A stretch of DNA of 64,000 nucleotides from Thalassia testudinum (taxonomy: Eukaryota > Streptophyta > Magnoliopsida > Alismatales > Hydrocharitaceae), in contig JAZHRO010000050.1 in NCBI GenBank assembly GCA_037157565.1, positions 40,158,501 to 40,222,500 on the forward strand. Reading direction: 5' to 3'. The notes below the pieces were generated by a model. The model was not told the DNA's origin. It was given only the letters and a program-made list of their open reading frames with translations, and did no database searches. Below are positions 12,069-23,690 of the stretch, one piece after another (the stretch's first letter is position 1; every line of letters begins with the position of its first letter). The translations under genes and the position numbers were made by a program.

Positions 12069-12287
12069 AGTCTCCCTTTTTTCTATTGTTAATTATTTAA
12101 GTAGAATAGCTAGTGTAGATTGCATTCAACCAGCTAATCTACTTTGTGACAATAATTCTAAATGCGATTTTTAATCAAACATTCTCCATCCCGTGTTTGA
12201 TCTGGGACTCACTAGAGTTTGGGTTATAAATTTTATTTGATAGTGTATTTTTACACAACTACAACGATGGGTTTTTAACTCAACCTT

Positions 12288-12304
12288 TAGCGTCGTTGCT
12301 AGGG
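12288..12304 (+). other. Primer-binding site, R2 plus copy
   Basis: TAGCGTCGTTGCTAGGG resembles the complement of the tRNA-Asp 3' end (TGGCGCCGTTGCCGGGG) with four changes. It sits right after the LTR and fixes the plus orientation of this element. Confidence 0.6.
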
Positions 12305-13280
12305 AGGCAACACTCTTTGATTTCTCACATTTTTCACTTTACCTGACATTTGTCTCACTTTTTCTCCGATCTTGCTATGATTGCAGGTGCTCTTTCGAGG
12401 TAGGCCAAAGTTGTTAAATTGGAGAAAAGTGCGAATGAAGGTTCTTTATGTATATCCCTACCTCCTACTCACTAGTTTTCATTCCACCACCTAATAATGT
12501 AAACCCTAATTAACCTAGGAGCTTGCATAAATCCTAAGGTAGATTGGTTTTTTGTTTGTCACTCCTACGCACCTTACCCCTTCACATATAAAAGAATCAA
12601 AAAAAAGATTAATTGTGTGATTAACTGAAACTTACACACCCTGCACACCCACACGTACCTATGGCACCTCACTTTTGTCTGATTCAGTCACTTAACCAAG
12701 AATCCGACTAGAGGACCCGGCACACTTGCATGACTTATACAAATAAGTTATTCAAAATAAAATAGGAAAAAATTGATTGGGTGCCTTAATTTGTGGTGCA
12801 TTAGGCCACTTGTCCGATTTGTTTGGGCTGCACCACTTAACATAAAACTTATTCATCAAGTAGCTTGCCACATAGGATTCAACTTTTAGGAATTAACTAG
12901 GCACTCCACATTCTTTTAAGTTTTAAAGGAAGACATCTTCACCTGTGCTTTCAAAGCCTAGTGTGCCAACTGAACGTTGATTGAATACACCTAGAGTTGA
13001 ACCTAAAAGCTACTAAACAAGGCTAAACTCTATAAGACAAATCACCAATAAACCTTGTTTGAAAACCTTGGTTGTGCATGCACACACATATTAATCAATC
13101 TTTAAGGGCACAACCCAGATAAAGGGCCCATCACATTCCCAAGTACATTCAAACCTAAGACTAACTAAAATCAAGTAGATGTTGGCCATAAGGATTTAAC
13201 TCGCTCTTTGTGGGCCAGATCGAGATTATTTTTGATTAATCAACTTCTACCAGTCCATCTGATGTCTATCCAGGGGAGCA

Positions 13281-13296
13281 GTGTCAAACGACCATG
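13281..13296 (+). promoter_or_regulatory. Conserved leader motif (R2 plus copy)
   Basis: GTGTCAAACGACCATG is identical to 56054-56069 in the unrelated R3 element and one base different from the minus-strand site at 2921-2936. It lies upstream of the first reading frame in each case. Confidence 0.6.
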
Positions 13297-13522
13297 GTTG
13301 GGGGGTATCAAAGGAACCTAAGGTGAATGCCAAGGGAAGAACATTCTCCCCAATCCATCCCTCTAACTGGTTGGATTAATCAGAAAGAAGTAGACCTAAT
13401 CATTTTTTTCATCTTGAGATGGGTTCTGGGAGTCTGTAGATCTTTAGGCTATCCCACTTAAGGACAGGTTTGATTGTTTGTACTAGAAGGTACCTTTCTT
13501 TTCCCTTTCCTCCCACTTTGCC

Positions 13523-14210
13523 ATGGATCATTCCACATCCTACTCGTAATTCCACTCTTACCGTCCTACCACTACTTATTCCCAAGATGATTACTATCCC
13601 GACCTGATTTATGACCACTCATCAATTAGTTGGGATAACTCTTATTAGGGATACAATTTTGGACCTTCATGTTCAGGGTCTAATCCTAGACACCATGATT
13701 TTGATTTTTATTGTTCTCCAAGCTATATTGATTATAAATCTCTACCCTTTGATGATCAATTTAACTCGATCTACAATCAAGAAGGATATCCTGGTTAGAA
13801 CTCGTACCCTCCCCTAGATTACACTGCATATAGGTCACCACCCCTCTTCGAACAACTCAAAATGACCTATTATTAGAGAGGGCACTGAGAACCACAATTC
13901 CTTGACTCCCCTGGACTAAACCCAAACCAACCCAACCCTGAACCAAACCATTTGGTTCAGGTGAACTAGGTCCAAGATAAGGTGTTGGCTAACTTAAGGA
14001 ATACCATACAATATTTAGAAGCTCAGCCAACACCTTTCACTGAAGAATTGGAGCCCTTGATTGAAATGATTGATGATCTTAACAAATATTTGTTGGATTG
14101 GCTCAAGATGTTAAGGATAAGGACTCGAGTGAGTTTTTACTTGAGGAATTGTCAAAATTGAGGATGAGATTTGTCATTGCTCTAGACCAATCTTGGGATG
14201 GTTCATAGGA
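13523..14210 (+). pseudogene. R2 gag-position ORF, N-terminal part (plus copy)
   Basis: It begins MDHSTSY and parallels the minus-strand frame starting at 2709: a Tyr/Pro-rich start, TSWDNS or SWDNS, then ANLRNTIQ, EELEPLIEMIDD and a segment ending near RMRFVIAL. Stops and a frameshift near 14100 break it. There is no zinc knuckle or other known domain. It lies about 1.2 kb downstream of the PBS, which is where gag sits in Athila/Tat elements with long leaders. The protein function is unknown. Confidence 0.55.
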
Positions 14211-14389
14211 TGAACCCCCTTCAGGAGAGCCAATGTCAAAACCTGCTTAGGTACCTATAGGGGGACACATTTTACGAGATCGAGGATGACCAGATTGTTC
14301 TAGAGCAACTAATGGAGGATGAATTGATTTCTTCACTCGAGATCCCTGAACCAGGGTATAAGAAAAAGTATGTCTCCATGGACTAGGAA

Positions 14390-14692
14390 ATGATCAATGA
14401 TTTTGAGAGATACATAAATGCGGGTCGAGAATTCTTTAATTATGAAGGTGAAGAATCTCTATGTGAAGTCTCACCTAAGTTTGAGGAAGATAATTTTAGT
14501 GAGAGATACGAGCTTGAGGAGTATAATAAATCATTTGATAGCCTAGTAATGGAGTATTTTGATCTAACTAGGGCTAACATGGAAGATTCAAATCCTGATT
14601 TCACAAAGAAATCAATTCATAACCCCATTCCTCGATCACACCCTGTTGAGCATAATGATGATTATTTTCTCAAGATTACCAAACCCAAGTGA
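14390..14692 (+). pseudogene. R2 internal ORF, acidic part (plus copy)
   Basis: About 100 codons with many Glu and Asp residues, homologous to the minus-strand ORF at 1579-1872 (shared ERYIN, EEYN, MEDSNP/LEDPNP and the IPxPHP-like end). It follows the 13523-14210 segment in the same element. No domain is recognised. Confidence 0.5.
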
Positions 14693-14717
14693 ATTATAAT
14701 TAAGTCACAAATTTTGG

Positions 14718-15010
14718 ACATGGATATTTTAGATGGTGTTGATAACACTTTCAAGGTCCCAAAAACTTTTATTATGGAGGATAGGAATCTGCAAGTGAAG
14801 ACCTAGGAAGCTAATTTCGATGGAAGCAGAAGTCTGAGTCTAAGTGTTCCTAATTTTCCTGAAATAACCAACCTTCTACCAGGACCCTTATGACATTTTC
14901 AACTTAGAGGATGTCCAACCTAAGAACAATTTAACTGATTATCTTTTTGATACAAATTTTCCTATTGTTCGACTTTTTTGGACTTGGGTTGCATCCTCAT
15001 AAATTGTAGG
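14718..15010 (+). pseudogene. R2 internal ORF, C-terminal part (plus copy)
   Basis: A broken stretch starting MDILDGV that matches the minus-strand segment 1525-1196. Several stops are present. It is probably the end of the R2 reading frame. It has no recognisable domain. Confidence 0.4.
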
Positions 15011-15766
15011 CCTGACCCTGCTTACACAATGATCCTCGGTTCTGGGTAATTTTCATCTAGAACCTTAGAACCACCTAACCCTAAGGCATGGGTTTACATC
15101 ACAATCTTGTCCACATTTGTGGACATCTCCTTGCAGGTCATAAAATCAATTTGCTTTTTTTTATCATGACCTGCACTTGTGAATTCTTTATTTCCTCTTT
15201 ATTTGTATATTGTGCCTACATAAAAGCAATAAATGTAGCACGTATACAATCTATTCTCATCTTGGAGCTGACCTATTAATCACAAAATTTAGGTGCTTTC
15301 TTCTCTATCCTGCTCCTTTTCATGTTTTTTTAATACAATTATGACATTGCATTGATAGGCATGGGGGGATATCTTTATCTGAATCATTTTGTTAGCTACA
15401 CAGATTATGTTTATTTTCTCTATTTATAAAAAAGAAAATTGAATTAGGAAAAAAGAACTTAGAATTCAAAAATTTGTCAACTTTATGAAATGATATAATA
15501 GGACCTAAACAGTTAGACTCCTTAGGTCTAAGGGCCTAATCAGCCCGGGTGTCCACTAAAATGTGGACTTGTTTCTTGAGTCATCGGCATTCTAAATTCA
15601 TTTCTAATTGGTTAAATAAGTTGGGATGATAAGTACACAACTTATCAACCCACCCGGTGATTTGAGGGGACTTTAAGTCTAAGCATCTACATACTCTTTG
15701 CACTAACTCACATTTCGGTGATTTTAATGAAAATTAGGTAGCTAATGAACCTTCTAGGGTGGTATG

Positions 15767-16026
15767 GCTAGCAAGTTGTCGTGGGTAACAGCTCATTGGC
15801 CGGTTGTCCAGAGTCTAGCCACATGATTCTCTTTCTACTACCTTCAAGCAAATTTTAGATCAAGAAAGCCACCTAGTGACAAATAGAGAAATACCCAAAA
15901 AGAAAAAAATGACAAGAAATAGAAAAAAAGGAAAAAATAAATAAGCCATATTTCACCGCATGAGTATGGCTGGCAAGTTGCTGTGGGTAACAGCCCATTG
16001 GCCGGTTGTCCAGAACCTAGCTCATA
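15767..16026 (+). repeat. Spaced direct duplication in the R2 tail
   Basis: A phrase of about 65 bp, containing GGTAACAGC, CATTGGCCGGTTGTCCAGA and CTAGC, occurs at about 15767-15830 and again at about 15967-16026, some 195 bp apart. The copies differ by a few bases. Confidence 0.6.
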
Positions 16027-16380
16027 AGAATGGACAAATAATTCCAAAACACTTAGGAAGAAGTGGGAAGTAGAATAAGCTTAGGAGAAATACACTAGGC
16101 TCACCCTTGTTCTTAACCCATAAAAATGAAAAGTAGGGAAAAAGCTACTATCAGATAGATACACCTTCAAGCAGAAATTCTTCATTAGGGTCACCTAGGG
16201 TTTATAGAAACCTAAAGTCAGTTCTCATTGCCGATCAGTGAGTCTAGGCAGGTTGGGTAGTCGTAGAAAGCTGCCTTGAAACTCCTAACTCAAAATAAAA
16301 AAGAGAAAAGAAAAAGGTGTATTTGCTTTTGAATAAGGTGAGGGCTTGGAGCAGTCTGCACTTTGGCAGACACCTAAACA

Positions 16381-18052
16381 CTGACCTCTGATTGAAGATC
16401 TAACCATATGGAACTGATCAGGGCAACAATCGAAGTTCCACGCCTCCGAGATCATCCCAATCAGACTTCTGTAGCATCATTTGCAATGCAGGGAAGATCA
16501 GAGAACAAGGGGCAAGGTGGTGAAGATCTATACCTCAGATGAAGAATCCAACCACATGGATGGGTTCGGATCGACGATTCCAGCCTAACAGTGTGAAAAT
16601 CTATTCAATTTAACAACCGTGGCACCACATACAAAACAAAGAAGATGGGCGACCATGATGGCATCACGTGGCTCCATCACAGCCACCCAACACCACCTAC
16701 AGTGCCTCCTCTTCTATTGCATGATCAATCTCAATCATTGGATCTACATCCAATGGTTGAGATGCGACCCAGCCATGCCCGCTCACTTCTAAAGTGAGGC
16801 CAAGAGAAGATCTCGACCGTTGGGTTGAGATCCACCGGTCGAGGGAGTGCATGGAGAAAATCAAGAACTCACCTCAAGTGGCCTCGTAGTGCAGTGGTGA
16901 AGGGCCTCTCGCGAAGAGTATGACACGCATTGGAATCCGCATGAGTGGATTAAATCTATGAAGAGGAGCGGAGTGTGAAATTACGCCGTTGGATGCAGTG
17001 CGAATGGACAATGGAGTAGGGACATGGAACCTTCTCGTGCGTTGAATGAATGATCGCACCGCAAGCATGCGATGACGTGCCATCAAACGTGCCATCGTAC
17101 ATAAGTGCTATATGAATTGAAGATGAAGCGTACACACGCAATCTAAGCCGTCGGTTGAGAGTGGTTGGGCACGATTAAGTGGTGAATGGGTGAAGGCTAC
17201 GAGTCATGTGATGTTGCACAACAAGAGGTGTTAGATGTGCGATGAACAGTCCTCCTTGTACATGGTCTTTAGCAAAGGAAGTCTTTAGCGACATTTACAT
17301 GCATCACTAATGGCATATATTAAATCTTAAGGCCTTTGAAATGACTTTTATGCCCGCCTTCCTCAATTACAAAAGGGACCTCTTACCTCTCATTTTCTTC
17401 TTCCCTTCTCTTCTCCCACCCCCTCCAATGCTCTGCGAACTGATCATATACCCATAATGCTTCATTAAAGTTAGAGTAAAATAATTTTCCCATCTTCTCA
17501 CCCCCTTCGTAGAGCATCCTGTGGTTGTCTTCTCACCACCATTCAGGAAGTGAATCCCGCTGAGAGATTTCCCTGCTTCATTCTCCATCCTCTAGCTCTG
17601 TTCACCCTTGCCCAACACCTCATCCCTATCATCCGGGCACTCCGTCAACACGGCTCATCCTCTAACCAGCCATCGAGGAGGATTTTCTCATCTCTCTCCT
17701 TTTATCACTTTCTAGTGTAGATTTCTAGTTTTCTCATTATAGAAATTAGTTGTAATGAATAGATGCTTAAAATATTGGCTCTCTTTCTCTCTCTTTTCTC
17801 TAAATTATTCTCTCTCTCTTTTCTATTGTTTATTATTTAAGTAGAATAGCTAGTGTAGATTTAATTCGACCAGCTAATCTACTTCATTATAATAATTCTA
17901 ATTATGATTTTTAATCAAATGTTCACCTCCCATGTTCGACCTGGAACTCACCAGAGTTTTGGTTATAAACATTATTTCATAGTGGATTTTTACGCAGCTA
18001 CAATGACATGCTTTTAACTCAACCTTTTTAGTGTATGATATCTCCTTAATCA
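16381..18052 (+). mobile_element. R2 3' LTR, plus copy, 5'-truncated
   Basis: From about 16381 this matches the 5' LTR from about 7925 onward, through the GATCCAACC, CATTGGAT and TCACCCCCTTCGT segments to the end TTAATCA at 18052. The first ~170 bp of the LTR (TGATGT onward) are missing or unrecognisable. It is uninterrupted where the 5' LTR carries S1 (17770-17830). Immediately right of it begins the remaining part of the minus R2 LTR. The short ORFs here are shadows. Confidence 0.7.
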
Positions 18053-18896
18053 CGCAACTTCGCTGCTTCATCCGCTATCAGATCAAGCATCCATGGTCAA
18101 ATTTTGTGCTCACGCCTTCTCAGTGCATTTAATCCGTGGGGTGGGTCTCGATCATGCATCGCACGCTACCCGTAGGACATGTGACTGCTGCACAAGTCTC
18201 GCTCAAGTGTCGAGTTTTTGTATTAAGGCTTACATGCTCTCAGCCATTGGATGGAAATCCAACAGCTGAGATCGGGTGGTCCTTAGTCTTTAGAGATTGT
18301 GATGTGTTAGGGAAGATGTGGTTGCATCTCAACCATTGGATTAAGATCGAATGATCAAGATTGGTTCTTGATGCATTCTTTGAAGTTGGGCAGGGCTATT
18401 GGGGCTCTTTGGATGGCTAGGATGGCACCACATAGCTCCTTCCTGGCCGTCCAACTTCATTGGCTTGTAAATGGTGCCACAGATGTCAGAGTAGATCAAT
18501 TTTCATGTCGTTCGGCTGCAATCGTCGATCTGAACCCATTCGGATAGTTCAATTCTTCATCAAAGGTTTGGATTTTCACCACCTTGCCCCTTGACCTCTG
18601 ATCTTCCTCAGATTTCATCTGATGCTACGGAGGTTTGATTGGGACGATCTCAGAGGCATTGGACTATGATCGTCGCCCTGATCATATCCATATGATTGGA
18701 TCCTCAATCAGAGGCCCTGAAATGATGTTTCCTTGTCCCCTGAATACAATAAGAGGCAAATTACTATGCAATTTGTACAAATTAATCTAAATGCATGATG
18801 ATGCGTGTTATGCAATGTTTATAATGGTTGATTCTTCTGTGGCACTAGGAACACGCATAAATGTACATTTTATGCCAATTAGATGCATACACATCA
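18053..18896 (-). mobile_element. R2 5' LTR, minus copy, distal part
   Basis: The reverse complement starts TGATGTGTATGC at 18896 and matches 7743-8350, including the GCATTTAGATTA and TTTGTACAAATT phrases and the CTCAGCC palindrome (18239-18270). It is the other half of the LTR at 6651-7742, separated by insertion of the plus R2 element. The flank at 18897-18901 is GTTTA; its partner would be left of the window. Confidence 0.65.
18239..18270. repeat. LTR inverted repeat (hairpin-capable)
   Basis: CTCAGCCATTGGAT, loop GGAA, then ATCCAACAGCTGAG: 14-bp arms with two mismatched positions. It is equivalent to 37328-37359. Confidence 0.7.
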
Positions 18897-21475
18897 GTTT
18901 AGTGAAGAAGCATTCATGTACTCTTACTTTACTTTAGATTGAATTGAGAAACTTGTACATGAACGTACAATGTGTTGACAGCATATCTTATTTGTACAAA
19001 TTGAATAGTTTGAGATTTCAATGTTAAATCCAAGATTTTGAAGTTGAATCTAGTACATACGGTTATCTGGAAGTTACTCATGCCTTATCCTTTCTTTCCA
19101 GAATTTTGATTGAATTTCATAGGCATTGGATTTCATTTCTAACACCTTACAAAGCCTTATTTTCCTAAAATTGTAAATACATGAAAAAATTAGAAATAAA
19201 TGTAAATAAATAAAATAAATGTGTCTTGAGTGAGATTAGGTTTAGTTTTAGGTGTGTGAGTCATTAGCCATTGGATTTGAGTGTGTTTTTATATAGAACA
19301 TACTTGCGGAAGTTTAGGCCTTCTCAGGTTTGAAATGAAAGAAAAGCAAGTAAAAATACCAAAAAGAGTGTTTCTTCTTTTCTTCTTATCTTTCCCTCCT
19401 CTTCTCCTATCTCTATAAATCTTGAAAGGAAAATAAAAATTTGAAAAACTCCAAAAAGCTCTACAAAAATACCTATGTACAAAATATTTATACTTGTATA
19501 TAAGCCTAAATTAATTATATATAGTATCTTATATGTACATAAAGTATATAAATAACGTATATATCTATTTTAGTTACTAAGATAGTTATTTATAATAAGG
19601 TACGTAGTACATATTATATTAATATAATTATGTATTTATTTATTTATTTATATTGTATGTACATAATCGATATGTATTTATAAATAGCTATGTATATACT
19701 TATACACATAATTATAACTGTAGATATAACTTAATGTAATTACTATGTATAGTAATATACCTCTATATTTATTTATTTAGCTATATATTATGCATATTTA
19801 TGTTTATAATTTAATTAGGTATATTATAAAGTTAATGTAATTTAAATTGGTAAATTAATAAACTGATGAAATAAACTATGTTGTATAGTTGTATATTGTA
19901 GTTCAAAGTATTTTTCGTATATTTATAACTTATTTATACTATAGAATAGTATTTATTCCGTATATATATGTATATATATACAAATCATGTATTTAAATGT
20001 GCATAATTAGAAATAAATGAATATAAATCAATTAAAAATCTGTAATAATTAGTTAATAATGTAAATCAACTAATTTATAAGTCAATTGTACCATTAATTT
20101 ATTAATTTATGCTTAATTTAATGAATTAAAGTAAAACCAACTTGTAATTATCTATAACTTTAATGAATTTTTAAATATATTTATATATTTAATTAAGTTA
20201 AGAAAACTATATTGATAAGTAAAACTATATATAGGCTATGTGTGCATATAATTTAATTGTAAATGAATTATTTATTTAATATCTTAATTTAGCCTCGATA
20301 TCTAAGCAAAACCACACTGGAACACACTAATTAGGGTGCTACAATAGTGCCACATCGTGAATTGATGAGCAGCTTCAGCTGTATATAAGGCTTTACACGT
20401 TCATACCGACCATCCAGTAGTGGGGTCAAATCCCAGCATGCATTATTACCCTTGTTTATCGAGAGAGAGAGAGAGAAAGAGAGAGAGAGAAGAGAGAGTG
20501 GGCCCCATGTGGGCGTAGGCCTATGGCCCTACAGGCATGGTGTGGGTCGGTATTGGCCTGAAACTATGCAAGAAAATACACTAACTAATAAACTAGGAAC
20601 CAAGATTTATAGTGGTCGATTCGACCCATAGTGGGATGTTGATTCCGCGAAGGGTTGGGCTTGCGAACGAAAAGTTTTTACATTAGAAGTTAAGTTGTGG
20701 GTTAAGTTAAGGTTAAAAGTTAACTATGTATTGTGTGTGCATATGTGTTAAATGTGTTAAGTTTTAGAGAGTTTAGTAAGTGTTGTATCTACAGTTATAA
20801 TATAAGTTGTATTGTGTGTGCATAAGTGTTGTATCTACACATTTAACACATACATTTTAGGAATTGCATTCTTCTTTCTAGATTTACTTTCTGTCTATTT
20901 GCATTACTACTGAGTGTTGGAGCCAAGTACGCATTTCTATCCCTTCTTAGCTTATACCATCTCTACATTTGACTTAAGTAAACAAGACCATTACTTGTTT
21001 GCAAAAGACTAAAAAGCGACAGCATCAGCCTGAAATTCACTCCTAAGAATTCAAATCTAAATCAGAAAGGAGATTAAATAATCTGATTGATGCCTTATGC
21101 TGTTTTCACCACTACACTATGTTGCATGCTTATTGTGTACACATTGCACGATTACATAAGGTACAAAAACACAGATTTCTACCTCTTTTATTTGTACACC
21201 CACAAGGGTTTGAATTCGCATGTCGGTCTTATCCAAATTATAAGTGGATTATAGAGGTCTACACTGCGTAGGTCTGATCTTTAGGAAGCATATGATTGTA
21301 CTGAGATATCTGTTTGCACAATCTATTTTTTGTAGCAAACCCTAGGAAAATGTCCATGTATTTGTCTTACTTGCTTGCATTGATTGGTCCTCTGATTGAG
21401 AGATTGATTGGGATTTTTCATTTGATTGATTGGTTGATATTGAGACTATCATTATGAGTTTGTGACTATTTTAGG
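18897..21475. other. Unassigned, AT-rich; no gene seen
   Basis: No supported coding region is present. 19440-20300 is extremely AT-rich with many TATATA, ATTTATT and TAATTAA runs. 20461-20499 is a GA microsatellite. 20690-20860 has repeated phrases such as GTATTGTGTGTGCATA and GTGTTGTATCTACA. 20880-21470 may be the leader of the gag-like remnant that follows. It contains none of the R1, R2 or R3 sequences. Confidence 0.6.
20461..20499. repeat. GA microsatellite
   Basis: An almost pure GA dinucleotide run with occasional A insertions. Confidence 0.9.
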
Positions 21476-22250
21476 ATGCGCTTTCAAAAATCGAACTCAT
21501 GGATGGTAGGAGATCCTAAAACCCATCACTTGAACCTCCCTTGGGTGCTGATGCAAAAGCCACAACTTCTACTATGCCTTCCACTTCCAATCCTTTACCT
21601 CCCTAGCCTCAAACACCCATCCACCACTTCGTTCATCCCAAGGATGATCATGATTTGGCACAGTATGAAGATATTGAGGATCATCCTCCTTGCTTCACAC
21701 ATCACCCACCTCCTCCACGTCCACAACACTTTCCATGTCCTTTGTACCTTAACTTCCCTAATCAACCTCAATCGAAGAGATGTCCACCCAATTTGCAACA
21801 CCTATTTTGGATACAACTTTAGATGAACACCATTGCACAACAGGTGCAATAGCTTACTGAAGCTGTTAATCTTTTAGCGAATCCTTGACCCAAAGCTCGT
21901 AGACCTCAACTAAAGGATTACTATAATCCCACAGTCAGGAGCTTACAACTAAAGGAGCCTCGGTATTTATTTCACGTGCCTAGCAGTAGCCCCAAACAAG
22001 GTCAACCCAGTACTCTCAATTTGGGCCTAGACTAGATGAACAGTTGGGGTCTATCATGAAAACACTTGCTAATATGCAACAACAAAACATAGCTATGCAG
22101 CAAAAACAAGATGTGGCATTAGCTGAGATGAGAGCATAGTTAGTGCACTTGACTGCAGCTCATCAGTCACACTCTTTGCCATCTCAGACTGAACCTATTC
22201 CTAGGAATTCACCTACCTAGAGGTATGTTCATCCTAATTGTCCCCAAGGC
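21476..22250 (+). pseudogene. Gag-like remnant, Athila/Tat style
   Basis: Broken frames encode a His/Pro-rich stretch (HHPPPPRPQHFPCP-like) followed by a Gln-rich helix reading LANMQQQNIAMQQKQDVALAEM, then a Ser/Pro tail. Such low-complexity helices lie in the linker after the gag core in plant Ty3/gypsy elements, so this is probably a gag fragment. I see no gag core or zinc knuckle. Several stops and at least one frameshift are present. It ends where a copia LTR begins at 22265. Confidence 0.35.
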
Positions 22251-22264
22251 CAAGCACATGTCAT

Positions 22265-23282
22265 TGTTAATACCCTTGTTTTGATATAATAAAATTATGT
22301 TTTTATTGCTGACTAACCATTGCAGGTTAAGTCAAAATTATAGAATAAATACATCCTCATCAGCATTTTTATCATTGGAGAAAAGGACTTGAAGACCTTT
22401 TTAAATTTTAATAAATCTAGAAGTATGTACAAAACCTCAATAAGAAAAACAAATAAAAGCTTTCCATTTTTGCAAAAACCATTTTTTCCTACTATTATTG
22501 ACCAACACATCCTTTTGGTCGACCAAACCTTGATTGACCAATTAATAGTTCTAATTGATCAAATACCTTTAACAGTCATATTCCTTTGTGTTCGATCAAC
22601 CTATCTTATTTAATTGATCAAATTTACTCCAAAGGTCGAATTTCTTTTGAAATCTAAGAGTCGATCAAATTACTTCTTTAATCAATCAACATTCAATCGA
22701 TCAATAATTTTACTTAATCGACCAAACTCTAAATTTTCCAAAAATGTCAAAAAGTGCTTACAAATAAGACCGACGACCCCCCTTTCAAAAACACACCTCA
22801 AGAGCTTTCTAAGAGAAATTTGCCTACTCTCTCTCATGCTTTTGTGCCTTTGCGCCAACATCTATTCCGATTCAAACCACATTCTCTTGCAATTCATGAA
22901 AGCTCAGTTTGTTTTAAATGTTTCTATGTTTCCATAGGAATATTGTTATATTGTTATATTCTGTTGTTTGATATGAGAATCCAAGTTGGATTGGAAGTCC
23001 TATTTTTCTTCTCTTTGTTAAGTGTAAGAGAAGACATTTTGTAAAAGGTTGTGCCACCCTTGTTCTACTGGTACGTGTTAGTGGATTGAATAGCATTACC
23101 TAGTAGAGAAAATCCTAAGCTAGGAGGCCTAGGTAGTGGTTTTTACCTGGAAGGGTTATCACTCTGATTATACTTTTTGATCTATGGTGAATGTTTTAAA
23201 GTTTCAATTTTTAAATAGATACTACAGTACTCACCCTTCCTTTAGTGTATACTTCGTTCTTTAGGATTCGCTCACACTCACA
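22265..23282 (+). mobile_element. Copia 5' LTR (Cop1)
   Basis: It starts TGTTAATACC and ends CTCACA, 1018 bp, and is followed after 2 bp by an initiator tRNA-Met primer-binding site. Its first ~60 bp resemble the minus-strand start of the copia LTR at 30878 (TGTAAGCACC then TTTTGAT, AAAATTATG, ATTGCT, GACTAAC). It contains repeated TTGATCGACCAA-like phrases between 22490 and 22740. It belongs to a truncated copia element; no 3' LTR was found. Confidence 0.75.
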
Positions 23283-23284
23283 TC

Positions 23285-23296
23285 TGGTATCAAAGC
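23285..23296 (+). other. Copia primer-binding site (tRNA-iMet)
   Basis: TGGTATCAAAGC closely matches the TGGTATCAGAGC used by plant Ty1/copia elements (complement of the initiator Met tRNA 3' end). It lies 2 bp after the LTR. Confidence 0.85.
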
Positions 23297-23312
23297 TGAG
23301 TTTTACTTTAGC

Positions 23313-23690
23313 CAAGATGTCAAAGTCGTCTGAAATAAATACCAAGGGTCAAGCTGTGGTCAGACCACCCCTATTCGTTGGCACTAATTATGGTTACTGG
23401 AAGACCAGAATGCAAATATTCTTGGAATCAATGGATTATGAAGTTTAGGATGTGGTAGCATCCAAATACACCATACCAGAAAAGAAGGGGTAGCCATCAC
23501 TGCAGATGAAAGGAAGATGGCCACACACAATGCCAAGGCCATGAATGCCATATTTTGCAATCTTTCCAATGAGGAATTCAATAGAGTCTCTACCTCAAAA
23601 ATTTCATATGAGATCTGAAACATTCTAGAAGTCACTCATGGAGGGACTTTGTTCAAGCCCTTCAACCGTGTTTTAGAAAAGAGATACATT
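23313..23690 (+). pseudogene. Copia gag, 5' part (truncated)
   Basis: It begins MSKSSEIN at 23313, shortly after the PBS. The text PPLFVGTNYGYWKTRMQIFLES is the conserved start of plant copia gag (UBN2 family: FxGxNYxxWKxxMxxxLxS). After a stop and a frameshift, NAKAMNAIFCNLSNEEFNRV and LEVTHGGT follow, the usual next motifs. TGA at 23616-23618 replaces the Trp normally found in this position. The frame stops matching at about 23690, where R1 LTR sequence starts; protease, integrase and RT are gone. Confidence 0.8.

Larger units (their letters stand above)
7743..12287 (+). mobile_element. R2 5' LTR, plus copy, interrupted by S1
   Basis: It starts TGATGTAG, like the solo R2 LTR whose minus-strand start TGATGTAAAC is at 26596. 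It runs to the PBS at 12288. Removing the S1 insertion (9367-12068) leaves about 1.84 kb. The last ~30 bp present in other copies appear deleted here just before the PBS. It contains paired TTGGAT..ATCCAA inverted repeats (8271-8302 and near 8360). The candidate target site at the left is CATAA or CGCATAA (7736-7742) against CGCAA at 18053-18057, so the duplication is imperfect. Confidence 0.7.
12305..16380 (+). mobile_element. R2 element, plus copy: internal region
   Basis: About 4.1 kb between the PBS and the 3' LTR. It holds a leader (12305-13522), a decayed long reading frame (13523 to about 15010) and a non-coding tail (15010-16380). No protease, reverse transcriptase, RNase H or integrase motif is readable, so this was a non-autonomous LTR element. 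The leader and reading frame match the minus copy at 505-6650 in reverse complement. The tail contains a duplicated ~65 bp phrase (15767-16026). Confidence 0.7.

Noticed and set aside
15767..16026. Spaced repeat considered as a CRISPR array
   Set aside because: Only two copies about 195 bp apart inside a plant retrotransposon; no cas genes or regular spacers.
20340..20470. Possible tRNA- or rRNA-like sequence before the GA repeat
   Set aside because: No cloverleaf, A/B box pair or rRNA text could be identified.
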